Shown piece after piece: positions 46,178 through 55,235 of a DNA stretch of 64,000 bases. Both the position numbers and the translations under genes were made by a program. The notes under the pieces were generated by a model, which worked only from the letters and a program-made list of their open reading frames with translations, had not been told where the DNA came from and ran no database searches. The DNA comes from Castellaniella sp. (GTDB taxonomy: Bacteria > Pseudomonadota > Gammaproteobacteria > Burkholderiales > Burkholderiaceae_B): positions 43,747 to 107,746 of the forward strand of contig JAHRWZ010000044.1 in assembly GCA_019104865.1 (NCBI GenBank). Reading direction: 5' to 3'. The stretch's first letter is position 1, and each line of letters starts with the position of its first letter.

Positions 46178-47245
46178 CTATTCGGCGGCGAGATGCGGCG
46201 AAGCGGGATTCGCCAGGATGCCCGGGCTGTCCGGCGCGATTCGGTATTGCCGCCAGACCCAGACTGCTTCGGGGCCATGTGGCCGCGAGCAGATGATATT
46301 GGCCGCGCAGTCGCGCGTGTCGTTGGCCACGTAGTGCAGGAAGATGGCGGTCTTTCTCGCCTTCTGGATATCCGTCAGGTTCGCGGGCCGTTCCTGGGAC
46401 GGGTAGCCCAGATAAGCCTGGTGGGCGTAGGGCCCGGGTACAAGACGCATGGCATCCTGGACGAGCCGGGCACCGGCGATGTGATCCGGGTGATCGTGTC
46501 CGGGGCAGCGCCAGCAGAGTTTCGTGTAGGGGATCTCGATCGAGGCATCCATCAGCCGCACGAGCGTGGGGTTTTCCGTCTGGATGATGGCGGCCAGCAG
46601 CGTCACCAGGCTGTTGCGGGTATAGGTTTCCTGATAGGGCGCATAAGCCTGGACGTCGGTTCCGGCGACGGATTCCAGCTGGCTCAGCGGGGTCAGGCTG
46701 CCCCAGCCATGGCCCAGCCACGGGTCGGGAATGCGCAGCATGATCAACTGCACCCCGGGAGCGGCGCGCAGGGTGTGGCGCACCAGCGTCCTGCCGCCGA
46801 CCCGCCAGCCGTCCGTCACCCAGCGATTGGCGACCTCGGCCATTTCGGCATAGGCCGCCATGATCCCGCGTTCGCGCGCCTGCAGGTAGGGCTGGCCTTC
46901 GCCGCGATCGGCGGCCGTCAGATAGACTACGCGCACACATTGTCTCTGGTGAATGGCGGTCTGCTGATCCGGGTTCATGAAGAGGAGGTCGTCATCCGGG
47001 TGCGCGACGAAACCCAGCACAGAGCCGCGGCGGCAATCGGCGGTTCGGGCCGCCGCAGGCTGCGGCGGGGCGGGCGGCAGGGCCGTCGATGCCGCCGGTA
47101 ATGACGCGGAATCGAGGGATCGCTGTGACGCGGGTACGGCGCTGACGGCATTATCGGCCGGGGCAGCGAAAGTCAGGGTCCAGGTCAGGCAGAATAGGAC
47201 TGCCAGGCAAAGGCGGGCGGCGCGATGGGTGGACGTGAGATTCAT
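46178..47245 (-). CDS. Secreted PIG-L family deacetylase
   Basis: PIG-L/LmbE enzymes are zinc-dependent deacetylases, mostly acting on N-acetylglucosamine-containing substrates. The motif LGFVAHPDDDLLFMNP (near residue 80) carries the zinc-binding His-Pro-Asp-Asp, and CPGHDHPDHIAGARL supplies a later metal-site histidine. A signal peptide (LCLAVLFCLTWTLTFAAPA) is present, followed by an Ala/Pro-rich linker, so the enzyme is probably periplasmic or secreted. ATG 47245 was preferred to one 27 bases upstream. The substrate is unknown. Confidence 0.85.
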   Translation of the reverse strand: MNLTSTHRAARLCLAVLFCLTWTLTFAAPADNAVSAVPASQRSLDSASLPAASTALPPAPPQPAAARTADCRRGSVLGFVAHPDDDLLFMNPDQQTAIHQRQCVRVVYLTAADRGEGQPYLQARERGIMAAYAEMAEVANRWVTDGWRVGGRTLVRHTLRAAPGVQLIMLRIPDPWLGHGWGSLTPLSQLESVAGTDVQAYAPYQETYTRNSLVTLLAAIIQTENPTLVRLMDASIEIPYTKLCWRCPGHDHPDHIAGARLVQDAMRLVPGPYAHQAYLGYPSQERPANLTDIQKARKTAIFLHYVANDTRDCAANIICSRPHGPEAVWVWRQYRIAPDSPGILANPASPHLAAE

Positions 47246-47283
47246 GAAAGCGGCACGAGTGAGTGCCGCCATTCTAATCCGGA

Positions 47284-49323
47284 TCAGCCGCTGAAGCTCA
47301 GGCTTGGAGCGGGCTGGGCGTGGATCCGCCGGTTGTCCGCTTCCTGGGGGCCGAGCCGGAAGGTGGCCACCAGGCGGGCCAGCGTGTCGGCCTGATCCTT
47401 CAGACTGGCGGCGGCCGCTACGGATTCCTCGACCAGACTAGCGTTCTGGCGTGTGACGTCGTCCATCTGGGTGACGGCGGCGTTGATTTCCTCGATGCCG
47501 GTGGTTTGTTCGCGGCTGGCGGCGCTGATCTCGCCCATGATGTCCGTGACGCGGTTCACGTCGTTGACGATCGCTTGCATCGTGGTGCCCGCCCGGGCGG
47601 CCTGTTCGTTGCCTCGGGCCGTTGCCGCGACGGAGGTGTCGATGAGCCCCTTGATTTCCTTGGCGGCGGCGGCCGACCGTTGCGCCAGTGCGCGGACTTC
47701 GGCGGCGACCACGGCGAAACCGCGCCCCTGTTCGCCGGCGCGGGCGGCCTCGACAGCGGCGTTCAGGGCCAGGATGTTGGTCTGGAAGGCGATGGAATCG
47801 ATCACGTCGATGATGTGGGCCACCTGCCCGGATCGGGCATTGATCTCCTGCATCGTGTCGACGAGCTGGGTCACGATCGCGCCGCCGCTGGTGGCCGTGC
47901 GCGCGGCTGCGGCGGCCAGACTGTTGGCCTGCTGGGCATTGTCGGCATTCTGCCGGACAGTGGCGGTGATCTGTTCCGTCGTGGCTGCCGTTTCTGTCAG
48001 CGAACTGGCCTGCTGTTCGGTACGGGCCGCCAGGTCCAGGTTGCCGGCGGAAATCTGGGCCGAGGCAGAGGCGATCGAGTTGGCGCCCCTGCGCACATTG
48101 CCGACGATGGCCGCCAGATGGTCGCGCATGTCGTGCATGGCATACAACAGGCTGGACCGGTCCTGCGCCCGCAGCTGGATCGGAACGGCCAGGTCTCCGT
48201 CGGAGATGCGGTCGAGGATGGAGGCGGCATACGCCGGCTCGCCGCCCAACTGGCGCAACAGGGCGCGCGTGATGCGCAGGTTGATGTAGCCTGCGAGCAG
48301 GCTGAGCAGCACGATCAGGCTGCCCAGCAGATACCGTGTCGTGATCAGGTGGTCAGACCGTGTGGCAAGCACGCCGTCGAGCTGGGCCAGTGCCACATCG
48401 TTGAGCTGGAATTGTGCGTCGATGGCGGTCGTGAACCGCGAGAAATAATCCCTTGCGGGAAATTGCAGCGTCTGAGCCTTGATGATCCGCTCCTGAGCGA
48501 GCTGGATCGCCTGGTTGGCGCTGTCGAGTGCGGCCCGGCCCGCCGCGGACAGGGCGTCCTTGAGCTGTGGATCGAGCCGGGTGGCATTGTCCAGCGCCTC
48601 GGTCAGACCGTCATAATGTTCCTTTGCCCGGTCGATCAGGACCCGGATCTCGATGCGTTGTTCGGGCGTGGCATTGCCGCGCGCCAGCAGCCCGGCGCCC
48701 ATGGCGCGTGTCTGGCCGAAGATCTCGGTCAGGCGTGGGGCCTGGTTCAGCGCTGCATCGATCAGGTAGTAGCTCTGGGCCTGCGGGTCGAAGCTCAGCC
48801 CGTAATCCTGCAGCAGCAGGGATTTAACGCGCAACAGGTCCGCGTTCAGCCGAGTGTGCGCCGCGAAGCTGTCGGTCGCGGAAATGGATCCCTGGCTGAC
48901 CTTGGCGCGGAGGGCATCCCAATTTTCGCGGATTCGCTGCCAAAGGGCCGTCAGGGCCGGATCCTGGGTACCTTGTCGCAGGGACTCATCCAGGGCTGCG
49001 AACGCCTGATCCACCTCGGCCTGTTTGGCACGGCGGTTCGCACCGGCCGATGCGTCGTTGTTAAGCACCAGCATGGACAGGCCGCGATGTTGCTGGGTCA
49101 GCTGCAGAATCGCCAGGGTCTGGCGCAATGGCACAAGTCCCCGGGATTCCAGTTGGGTGGCCTGGATGACCTTGCCGGACCCGGTCAGAAACAGGATGGT
49201 TGGCGCGGCAACCAGGACCACGCCGAAAACGGCCAGAAGGGCGAATTTCTGCCACAGGCGCAGCTGGTTCAGCCAGGTATCGAAGCGGTTAGTCTTTTGT
49301 GCGATGGTGGGTGTCGTTGACAT
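47284..49323 (-). CDS. Methyl-accepting chemotaxis protein, NIT-like sensor
   Basis: This 679-residue chemoreceptor has membrane helix 1 near residues 27-48. A ~285-residue periplasmic helical domain follows, and a second membrane helix ([19 protein letters not shown]) lies near 332-350. The start of the sensor, [17 protein letters not shown] followed by a Val/Asp/Ala-rich helix, resembles NIT (nitrate/nitrite) sensor domains, but this is only a suggestion. HAMP and the standard signalling tip ([19 protein letters not shown]) are present. No NWETF pentapeptide is seen. Confidence 0.92.
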   Translation of the reverse strand: MSTTPTIAQKTNRFDTWLNQLRLWQKFALLAVFGVVLVAAPTILFLTGSGKVIQATQLESRGLVPLRQTLAILQLTQQHRGLSMLVLNNDASAGANRRAKQAEVDQAFAALDESLRQGTQDPALTALWQRIRENWDALRAKVSQGSISATDSFAAHTRLNADLLRVKSLLLQDYGLSFDPQAQSYYLIDAALNQAPRLTEIFGQTRAMGAGLLARGNATPEQRIEIRVLIDRAKEHYDGLTEALDNATRLDPQLKDALSAAGRAALDSANQAIQLAQERIIKAQTLQFPARDYFSRFTTAIDAQFQLNDVALAQLDGVLATRSDHLITTRYLLGSLIVLLSLLAGYINLRITRALLRQLGGEPAYAASILDRISDGDLAVPIQLRAQDRSSLLYAMHDMRDHLAAIVGNVRRGANSIASASAQISAGNLDLAARTEQQASSLTETAATTEQITATVRQNADNAQQANSLAAAAARTATSGGAIVTQLVDTMQEINARSGQVAHIIDVIDSIAFQTNILALNAAVEAARAGEQGRGFAVVAAEVRALAQRSAAAAKEIKGLIDTSVAATARGNEQAARAGTTMQAIVNDVNRVTDIMGEISAASREQTTGIEEINAAVTQMDDVTRQNASLVEESVAAAASLKDQADTLARLVATFRLGPQEADNRRIHAQPAPSLSFSG

Positions 49324-49446
49324 CGTCTGCCTGATTGATAGGGGCCTGTCGTACGTAAAGTGGAAGCCCACTCTGGTGGGGCCTGCGAAAAGGCCATCGT
49401 ACGGTGCTCGGGGTTTTCCCCATTTGCCTTATATCAAGCGCAGTGA

Positions 49447-50436
49447 GGGATTCACAACCCGATCGGCTCATGGTTGCCGGATATGGGCCCCGGTGCGTCC
49501 GTGGAAAGGCCGGTCTTGCAGCCGCTGGTGGTGTTCGGGCTGGGGGTGGCGGCCTTGCAGTTGGCCTGCAGCGAAGCGCGTTACGACGTGTTCTCCCAGC
49601 CTTTGCGGCCGCTGCTGCTGGCCGGCGGCGGCATGGCTTTGCTGGCAGTGTTCCTGCGGCATCAGTGGCGCCACGAGCGCCCGGTCATTCAGTTGCATGC
49701 GCTGCGCAATCCGGTGTATCGCATCGGGCTGATCCTGTATTTCGTGTACTACCTGATCAGCTATCTCAGCGGGTACCTGTTCCCCGTCTTCGCCGAACAG
49801 GCCCTGCGGATGCCGGTGGCTGCGGTCGGCTGGCTCAACGCCATGGCGGGGCTCGTCAGTCTGTGCGGCATCCTGGTGTATCTGCGGCTGGGTGCCCGCC
49901 TGGCGCGCAAGAAACCGCTGATCGTGACTGGACTGATTCTGATGGCGGGGGCGGCGCTGTGGTTCGCGGCATTGCCCGACGGGGTTGCCCGAGCCCAACT
50001 ACTGCCGGGCATCATCCTCAAGGGCCTGTTTGGCGTGTTGGTGGTGATTCCGGTTGCCGGGGCCACGTTTCGTAGCCTGAGCGCCGAGCAGTTCTCGCAC
50101 GGCTATCAGACCAAAAACCTGATGCGCCAGATGGCCAGTTCGCTGGCGGCTTCTCTTGGGGCGGTCATTCTGACCAACCGGCAGGCGGCCCTGCATGAAG
50201 AACTGGTAGGGCAGCTGGCGCACGCCCAGACACAGTCCTGGTTTTCCCAGACGCAGCTTGCCTTGCAGGGGCATGGGCTGGACCCCGCGCTGGCCGGGCA
50301 ATGGGCGGCGTCCTGGCTGGATGGCCAGATCTCGCGGCAGGCCGTGCTGCTGGCCAGTGATGACCTTTACCGGATGATCGCGGTGCTGGCCGCCGCGGCG
50401 GTCGTGCTGGTGCTGTGCCAGAAGCGTATGGCGTGA
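49447..50436 (+). pseudogene. 5'-truncated DHA2/EmrB-type MFS transporter remnant
   Basis: The open frame begins after a stop at 49444-49446 and encodes about 320 residues with seven or eight hydrophobic segments. It matches the second half of 14-helix DHA2 drug exporters: GLGVAALQLACSEARYDVF, then HERPVIQLHALRNPVYRIGL, then QMASSLAASLGAVILTNRQA near the end. The first six or so helices and the GxxxGPxxGG motif region are missing. Only TTG (49474) or ATG (49483) starts are available and no good ribosome site is seen. Probably non-functional. Confidence 0.75.
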
Positions 50437-50497
50437 TCGACTTGCGCGTATCAGACCTGCGGTCGTGGCTCTTGGGCGACGACGTGACCGGAACCTG

Positions 50498-51889
50498 TCA
50501 GTGCGCGGTCAGCGTCTTTGAATTGCCGGCCTCGTCAATCGTTTCCAGCGCCACCGGGCGGCGCCACACCAGAGCCAGGTATTCCAGCACTTTCTGGGCG
50601 CGTTCCAGATCGAGGCCGCGGCCATCGGCCACATGGTCGTGGCGCAGCATCAGGCTGCCGTCATTGCCCAGTGCGACGGCCTGCACGTGCGGCGCGGCGA
50701 AATTGAATTTGGGGGCGATCAGCTGTTCGCACAGCGTCTCGATGTCCGCGCTTTTGATTTCCACGCGGGTTCCCGTCGTCCGGTCGTGTCGGGCGCGGTA
50801 GCTCAGCAATTGCAGTTTCTCGACCAGGGCCTCGTCCAGATGATTGCGGATGAAGCTGAAGTCGTCCTCTTCGGCGCGAATCCGCAGGGCAGTGTCCAGG
50901 CCTTCGTGTTCGATGATGTGTTCCCACATGGTAAAGCCGACGTGGTAGGGATTGAGCGCCAGTGCGACGTCCTTGCCCGTGGCATAGGGACGGATGACGT
51001 CGGAATGCGATTTGATGGCGTCCAGGTACAGGTCGTTGGGCAGAAAATTGGCTTCGCGCAGCAGGCGCGCGTGCCAGTAGCTCGCCCAGCCTTCATTCAT
51101 GATCTGGCAGGCGAATACCGGATAGAAATAGAACGATTCCTCGCGCACCGCCAGAAAAATATCCCGTTCCCAGCCTTCCATGTCGGGTGCGTAACGTGCC
51201 ACGAACCACAGCAGGTCGGATTCCGGATGCGGCGGGATGGGCGCGCGTTCCCGCCGCTGGATGGGGGGGGTGATTTCACCGGGCAATTCTGCATAGCGTG
51301 AACGAAAGCCTGTGGGTTTCTGGCCTGCCTTGGGCATGATGTGGGTCTGGTAATCTGGCCGGTGGATCGGCTGGTCCACGTCGATGTGCTGTTCCAGCGC
51401 AAGCGCGGCATCCAGGACGGCCTCTACGCGCCGTTGCCCGTGTTCCTCGATGGCAGCCTGGATGCTGCGCGCGCGTTCCGCCGTTTCGGTCACGATGTGA
51501 TAACCCACCTGTTTCTGCATCCGTGCGAACAGGGCGTTGTTTTTGGAGAAATCGGCGTGTCCCAGGACGTGCGCGGTCACCAGCGTGTTCTGTGCCAGTC
51601 CGTTGTCGGTGACCAGATAGGCGCGGTTGGGGTTGCCTGGAAACACCACCTCGAAGATGTGTGAGCCGCCCATCCGGTGCTGCACGTGCTGGTGGATGTA
51701 ACGCACGCCGAACGACCAGTGCGGCATGCGGATAGGCAGGCCGTACACGGCGACTTCCATCATGAAGGTGTTGGGCACCAGTTCGAAGTCCACGGGGTCA
51801 TACACAAGCCCGTTGCGCGCGGCCAGGGCCTCGATCTTCGGCATGTAGCGCGTCAGCTGTTCGAGGCCTTGAGCGTGTGCGGCTTGCAT
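50498..51889 (-). CDS. SpoVR family protein
   Basis: SpoVR/YcgB proteins are of unknown biochemical function; the gene is often next to prkA and yeaH. The 463 residues contain the conserved HVLGHADFSKNNALFARM, MNEGWASYWHARLLRE and NPYHVGFTMWEHI segments. The frame continues far upstream, but that part reads through yeaH; ATG 51889 follows the yeaH stop after one base. Confidence 0.92.
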   Translation of the reverse strand: MQAAHAQGLEQLTRYMPKIEALAARNGLVYDPVDFELVPNTFMMEVAVYGLPIRMPHWSFGVRYIHQHVQHRMGGSHIFEVVFPGNPNRAYLVTDNGLAQNTLVTAHVLGHADFSKNNALFARMQKQVGYHIVTETAERARSIQAAIEEHGQRRVEAVLDAALALEQHIDVDQPIHRPDYQTHIMPKAGQKPTGFRSRYAELPGEITPPIQRRERAPIPPHPESDLLWFVARYAPDMEGWERDIFLAVREESFYFYPVFACQIMNEGWASYWHARLLREANFLPNDLYLDAIKSHSDVIRPYATGKDVALALNPYHVGFTMWEHIIEHEGLDTALRIRAEEDDFSFIRNHLDEALVEKLQLLSYRARHDRTTGTRVEIKSADIETLCEQLIAPKFNFAAPHVQAVALGNDGSLMLRHDHVADGRGLDLERAQKVLEYLALVWRRPVALETIDEAGNSKTLTAH

Positions 51890-51890
51890 G

Positions 51891-53090
51891 TCAGGTCTCC
51901 TCGGCCGCGTTGGCGCTTGCCTCGCGCTGGAAGAAGCGGCGCACGGCGTTCCAGACGTCGCCGCGTTCGTGCATCGTATAGGTGCCGACCGGGTAATGGC
52001 GCGATTCCAGCGAGCGGAACAGGCGGCCTGTTTCGGATTGTCCCGATTCATGCGGATTCTGCGGCGTTTCCACGAACCCCATGAAATTGACGATGTCGCC
52101 CAGTTTACGCAGCAGGCTGCCGGCAAGCTCCTGGTCGTCGGCGAAGTTCTCGCCGTCCGAGGCGTAGAACAGATAGTGGTTGTAGCGCCGGGCCGGGTAG
52201 CGCTTGGCGAAGATATCCAGCGCCAGTTTGAATGCGCTGGATGCCGTGGTGCCGCCCGTGGCGGCGACCTGGAAGAATTGTTCTTCGGTGAATTCCCAGG
52301 CTTCGTCGGTATGCGCAATGAAGACGATCTCCAGTGCGTTGCCGTACTGCCGGCGCAGGCCCTGTACGACCCAGAAGAAAAACGATTTCGCCAGCTTGCG
52401 CCGTTCCGGGTCCATCGAACCCGATACGTCCAGCACCAATGTCACGACCGCGTCGGTTGCGGGGCGCTGGCGCCGCGCCAGTTGCCGGAACCGCAGGTCT
52501 TCATCGGAAAATGGCGCGGGATTGTCCGGTTGGGCATGCCGGCGCTTGATGGCTTCCTTCAGGGTCCGGCGCCGATCCAGACGTGAATTCGGGCCATGCC
52601 GGCTCCAGCCTTCGCGCACCAGTTCCTCGTCCCGGAGGGCGTCGCTGGCGCGCGGCTTGAGGTCGGGCAGATGCAGCTCGTCCCAGATCCAGTCGACAAT
52701 GTCCTCGATCCTGAGTTCCAGCATGAAGCGTAGCTCGCCCCCGCCGTCTCCCCCCGCTCCGGCCTGGCCGCCCTGGCCTGCGGCGTCGTCCTGCCCTTGT
52801 TGGTAGACGTCGCCCGGGCGCCCTCCGCCCTGGCCCACACCGGATTGTTCGTCCGCCGTGTTCAGACGGAAGCGGTAGTGCTCCAGAAAATGGACCGGGA
52901 TCCGCACGGTGTGGCTGGACGGGCGGCTCAGGATGTCCGCGCCCGCGATCATCTCGGGCAGTTGCTCGCGCACGGCATCCCGAACCTTTTCGTTGTGCCG
53001 CAGCCAGTCGCGCGCTCCGCGCGAAAACAGGTCGTACCAATGGTGCGCCTGCGCCAGATTGGAAAGCTGCCGGTATGCGGGCCTGGTCAT
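51891..53090 (-). CDS. yeaH: YeaH/YhbH family protein (DUF444)
   Basis: This is the middle member of the prkA-yeaH-spoVR stress operon. The C-terminal half is a von Willebrand A-like domain with the metal site LVLDVSGSMD near residue 225 and later FYASDGENF. A Gly/Gln-rich linker (GQGGGRPGDVYQQGQDD and following) lies near residues 85-118. It has 399 residues. It starts 23 bases after the prkA stop. Confidence 0.92.
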   Translation of the reverse strand: MTRPAYRQLSNLAQAHHWYDLFSRGARDWLRHNEKVRDAVREQLPEMIAGADILSRPSSHTVRIPVHFLEHYRFRLNTADEQSGVGQGGGRPGDVYQQGQDDAAGQGGQAGAGGDGGGELRFMLELRIEDIVDWIWDELHLPDLKPRASDALRDEELVREGWSRHGPNSRLDRRRTLKEAIKRRHAQPDNPAPFSDEDLRFRQLARRQRPATDAVVTLVLDVSGSMDPERRKLAKSFFFWVVQGLRRQYGNALEIVFIAHTDEAWEFTEEQFFQVAATGGTTASSAFKLALDIFAKRYPARRYNHYLFYASDGENFADDQELAGSLLRKLGDIVNFMGFVETPQNPHESGQSETGRLFRSLESRHYPVGTYTMHERGDVWNAVRRFFQREASANAAEET

Positions 53091-53113
53091 GATGTCGGCC
53101 TTTCGTGTTCCGG

Positions 53114-55066
53114 CTATTCCTGCGCCAGCAGCGTGGTGACGTAGTTGAGCGCCTCGTGCGCGCTGTGTGCATCGTAGCCGTAGTCGTTGACCAGACGTTC
53201 TTCGACGGCCGAGATCTTCTTCATGGTTTCGGTATCGGCGCGCACTCTGGACGTCACCAGGCGCAGCACGTCGCGGCGCTCTTCGAACAGGTACTGTTCG
53301 ATGGCCTCGCGCAGTCGCGCGTGTTCGGCCAGGGTGAATTTCACGCCGCGTTTGTAGGCATTCAGCGCCTTGCGCACGATTTCCTGGCGAAACGAGGTCT
53401 TGCCGGAATCGGAAATGCCGATCTTGGTTTCCACGCTGCGCAGGAACCGTTCATCGGCGTCGCGTTCCTCGCCGGTGATGGGGTCGTCCACCTTGCGGTT
53501 TTCCAGGACCGCCTCGACTTCGTCGAGATATTTGTCCAGCAATTCCTGGGCCTCGTCCTGGAAGGACACGAAAAGCGCCTTGTGCACGTCTTCCTTGACC
53601 CAGCGGTTGTAGAACTCTTTGCGCGTCGTCACCAGGAAGTCAGTCCATTGTTTCTTGTCCTTGGCATCCATGCGCGCATCCGACTCGATGGCGTCCTTGA
53701 TGGCCAGCATGACTTCCATCGCCGTCAGGCTCTTGCTTTCGGACTGGCTGATGGCGCCAGCCAGGGCGTTGACGATGAAGCGCGGCGACACCCCGTCCAT
53801 GCCCTCATCGGGCTGCTCGCGGATGATGCGTTCCGCTTCGGCATCCGAGATTCCTTCCACGGCTTCGTGGGCGTGGATGCGCAGCTTCTTGCTCAAGTCC
53901 AGGTCCTGGCGTTCCGACGGTTTCAGGCGCGTCAGGATGGCAAAGACGGCCGCGACCTGTAGCGCGTGGGGATCCAGATGGACTTGCCGGAAGGACGGCG
54001 TCGTGGAGGTCAGCTTGTGGTAAATGCGGGCCTCGTCGGTGTAGCACAGCGTGTAGGGGACCTGCACGATCACCATACGGTCGAGCAGCGCCTCGTTTTC
54101 CTTTTCTTGCAGGAACCGGCGGAATTCGGCCATGTTGGTATGGGCAACGATGGTCTCGTCGATGTAGATCAGCGGGAAGCGGGAGACTTTGACCAGCTGT
54201 TCCTGGGTCAAGGTCAGCAACAGATACAGGAATTCGCGCTTGACCTTCAGGATCTCGATCATCTCCAGCAGGCCGCGGTTGCCGGCGTAGACCGCGCCCG
54301 ACCATGACCAGGCGCGCGGGTCGCCTTCGTCTCCGTATTCGGCCACCTTGGACAGATCGACCGAACCGACCAGGTCGGCGATATCCGCCGTGGTGGGGTC
54401 GTGCGGCGCATAGGTGCCCACCGCATTGCGGGCGGCTTCGTCGATGAAGATGCGGTGCACCGGTACGCGCGCGAAGTCGCCGTCGTATTTTCCATCCAGC
54501 AGCGCGCGCGTGAAGGGCGATAACTCGCCGCCGATCGCTACCCCGTAGGTTTCCTTGAATTCGGCCTGTTTTCCATGCGGGATCAGCAGCAGGGGCGATT
54601 CCTGAATCGGGCTTTCCTGGATGGCGTACAGCGCCCCTTCATCGGTGTGGCTGTAGGCTTCGAGGCCGCGTTTCAGCAAGGTCACCAGGCTGGATTTGCC
54701 GCCGGATGGCGGCCCCAGCAGAAGCAGCAGCCGCCGGCCGACTTCGGAGCCTTCGCTGGCGGCCTTGAAGTAATTGGCAACCCGCTCGAGCGCCTGATCG
54801 ATGCCGAACAGGTCGTCCTCGAACAGCTTGTAGTGCGTGGCGGCGCCGCCTGGCTTCGAAGCCTCGACACCGCGCCAGCAGATCATGTCCCAGATGTACT
54901 GGTGGCTGGAGCGGGCTGCGCGCGCCGGATCGGCGGTGACGATGTCACGCAGATAATCGCTGAAGCTGCCTTCCCATCGCTGTGCCTGTTGCTTGCGCGA
55001 ATAGTCAGCCAGCGACTCGACGAAATTGGAACGTTGCCGTTCGGTTTCCTGATTGCGATCGGTCAC
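53114..55066 (-). CDS. prkA: PrkA family serine protein kinase/AAA+ ATPase (YeaG-like)
   Basis: PrkA/YeaG proteins join an AAA+ ATPase domain with a kinase-like C-terminal domain and act in starvation and stress responses in E. coli and Bacillus. Walker A is LLLLGPPSGGKSSLVTLL (near residue 112). The segments FIDEAARNAVGTYAPHDPTTAD and PLIYIDETIVAHTNMAEFRRF are typical. The length, 650 residues, is normal. It leads the prkA-yeaH-spoVR operon. Confidence 0.94.
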   Translation of the reverse strand: MTDRNQETERQRSNFVESLADYSRKQQAQRWEGSFSDYLRDIVTADPARAARSSHQYIWDMICWRGVEASKPGGAATHYKLFEDDLFGIDQALERVANYFKAASEGSEVGRRLLLLLGPPSGGKSSLVTLLKRGLEAYSHTDEGALYAIQESPIQESPLLLIPHGKQAEFKETYGVAIGGELSPFTRALLDGKYDGDFARVPVHRIFIDEAARNAVGTYAPHDPTTADIADLVGSVDLSKVAEYGDEGDPRAWSWSGAVYAGNRGLLEMIEILKVKREFLYLLLTLTQEQLVKVSRFPLIYIDETIVAHTNMAEFRRFLQEKENEALLDRMVIVQVPYTLCYTDEARIYHKLTSTTPSFRQVHLDPHALQVAAVFAILTRLKPSERQDLDLSKKLRIHAHEAVEGISDAEAERIIREQPDEGMDGVSPRFIVNALAGAISQSESKSLTAMEVMLAIKDAIESDARMDAKDKKQWTDFLVTTRKEFYNRWVKEDVHKALFVSFQDEAQELLDKYLDEVEAVLENRKVDDPITGEERDADERFLRSVETKIGISDSGKTSFRQEIVRKALNAYKRGVKFTLAEHARLREAIEQYLFEERRDVLRLVTSRVRADTETMKKISAVEERLVNDYGYDAHSAHEALNYVTTLLAQE

Positions 55067-55235
55067 GGCGATTCTCCAGACGGAGGGTCAGACGTCGGCC
55101 GGCGTGGACTTGCGTAAGGACGGATTGTGCGCCGGTGGCGGTTTGACCTCAGGTTATCCTGCTTGGCTTCTGAGGGTTGGACAGGCGGACGTCGCGGAAG
55201 TTCAGAATCCTGCGGCGCCCGTCGCTGATCCCGCC

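Noticed and set aside
47320..49320. A 666-codon open frame antisense to the second chemoreceptor
   Set aside because: It lies wholly opposite a clear MCP gene, and its sequence is Gly/Gln/Asp-rich with no domain. High GC content commonly produces such frames.
55147..55175. Inverted repeat CCTCAG/CTGAGG after the nitrite reductase gene
   Set aside because: The 17-base loop and lack of a T-run make a terminator unlikely, and six-base repeats are expected by chance.
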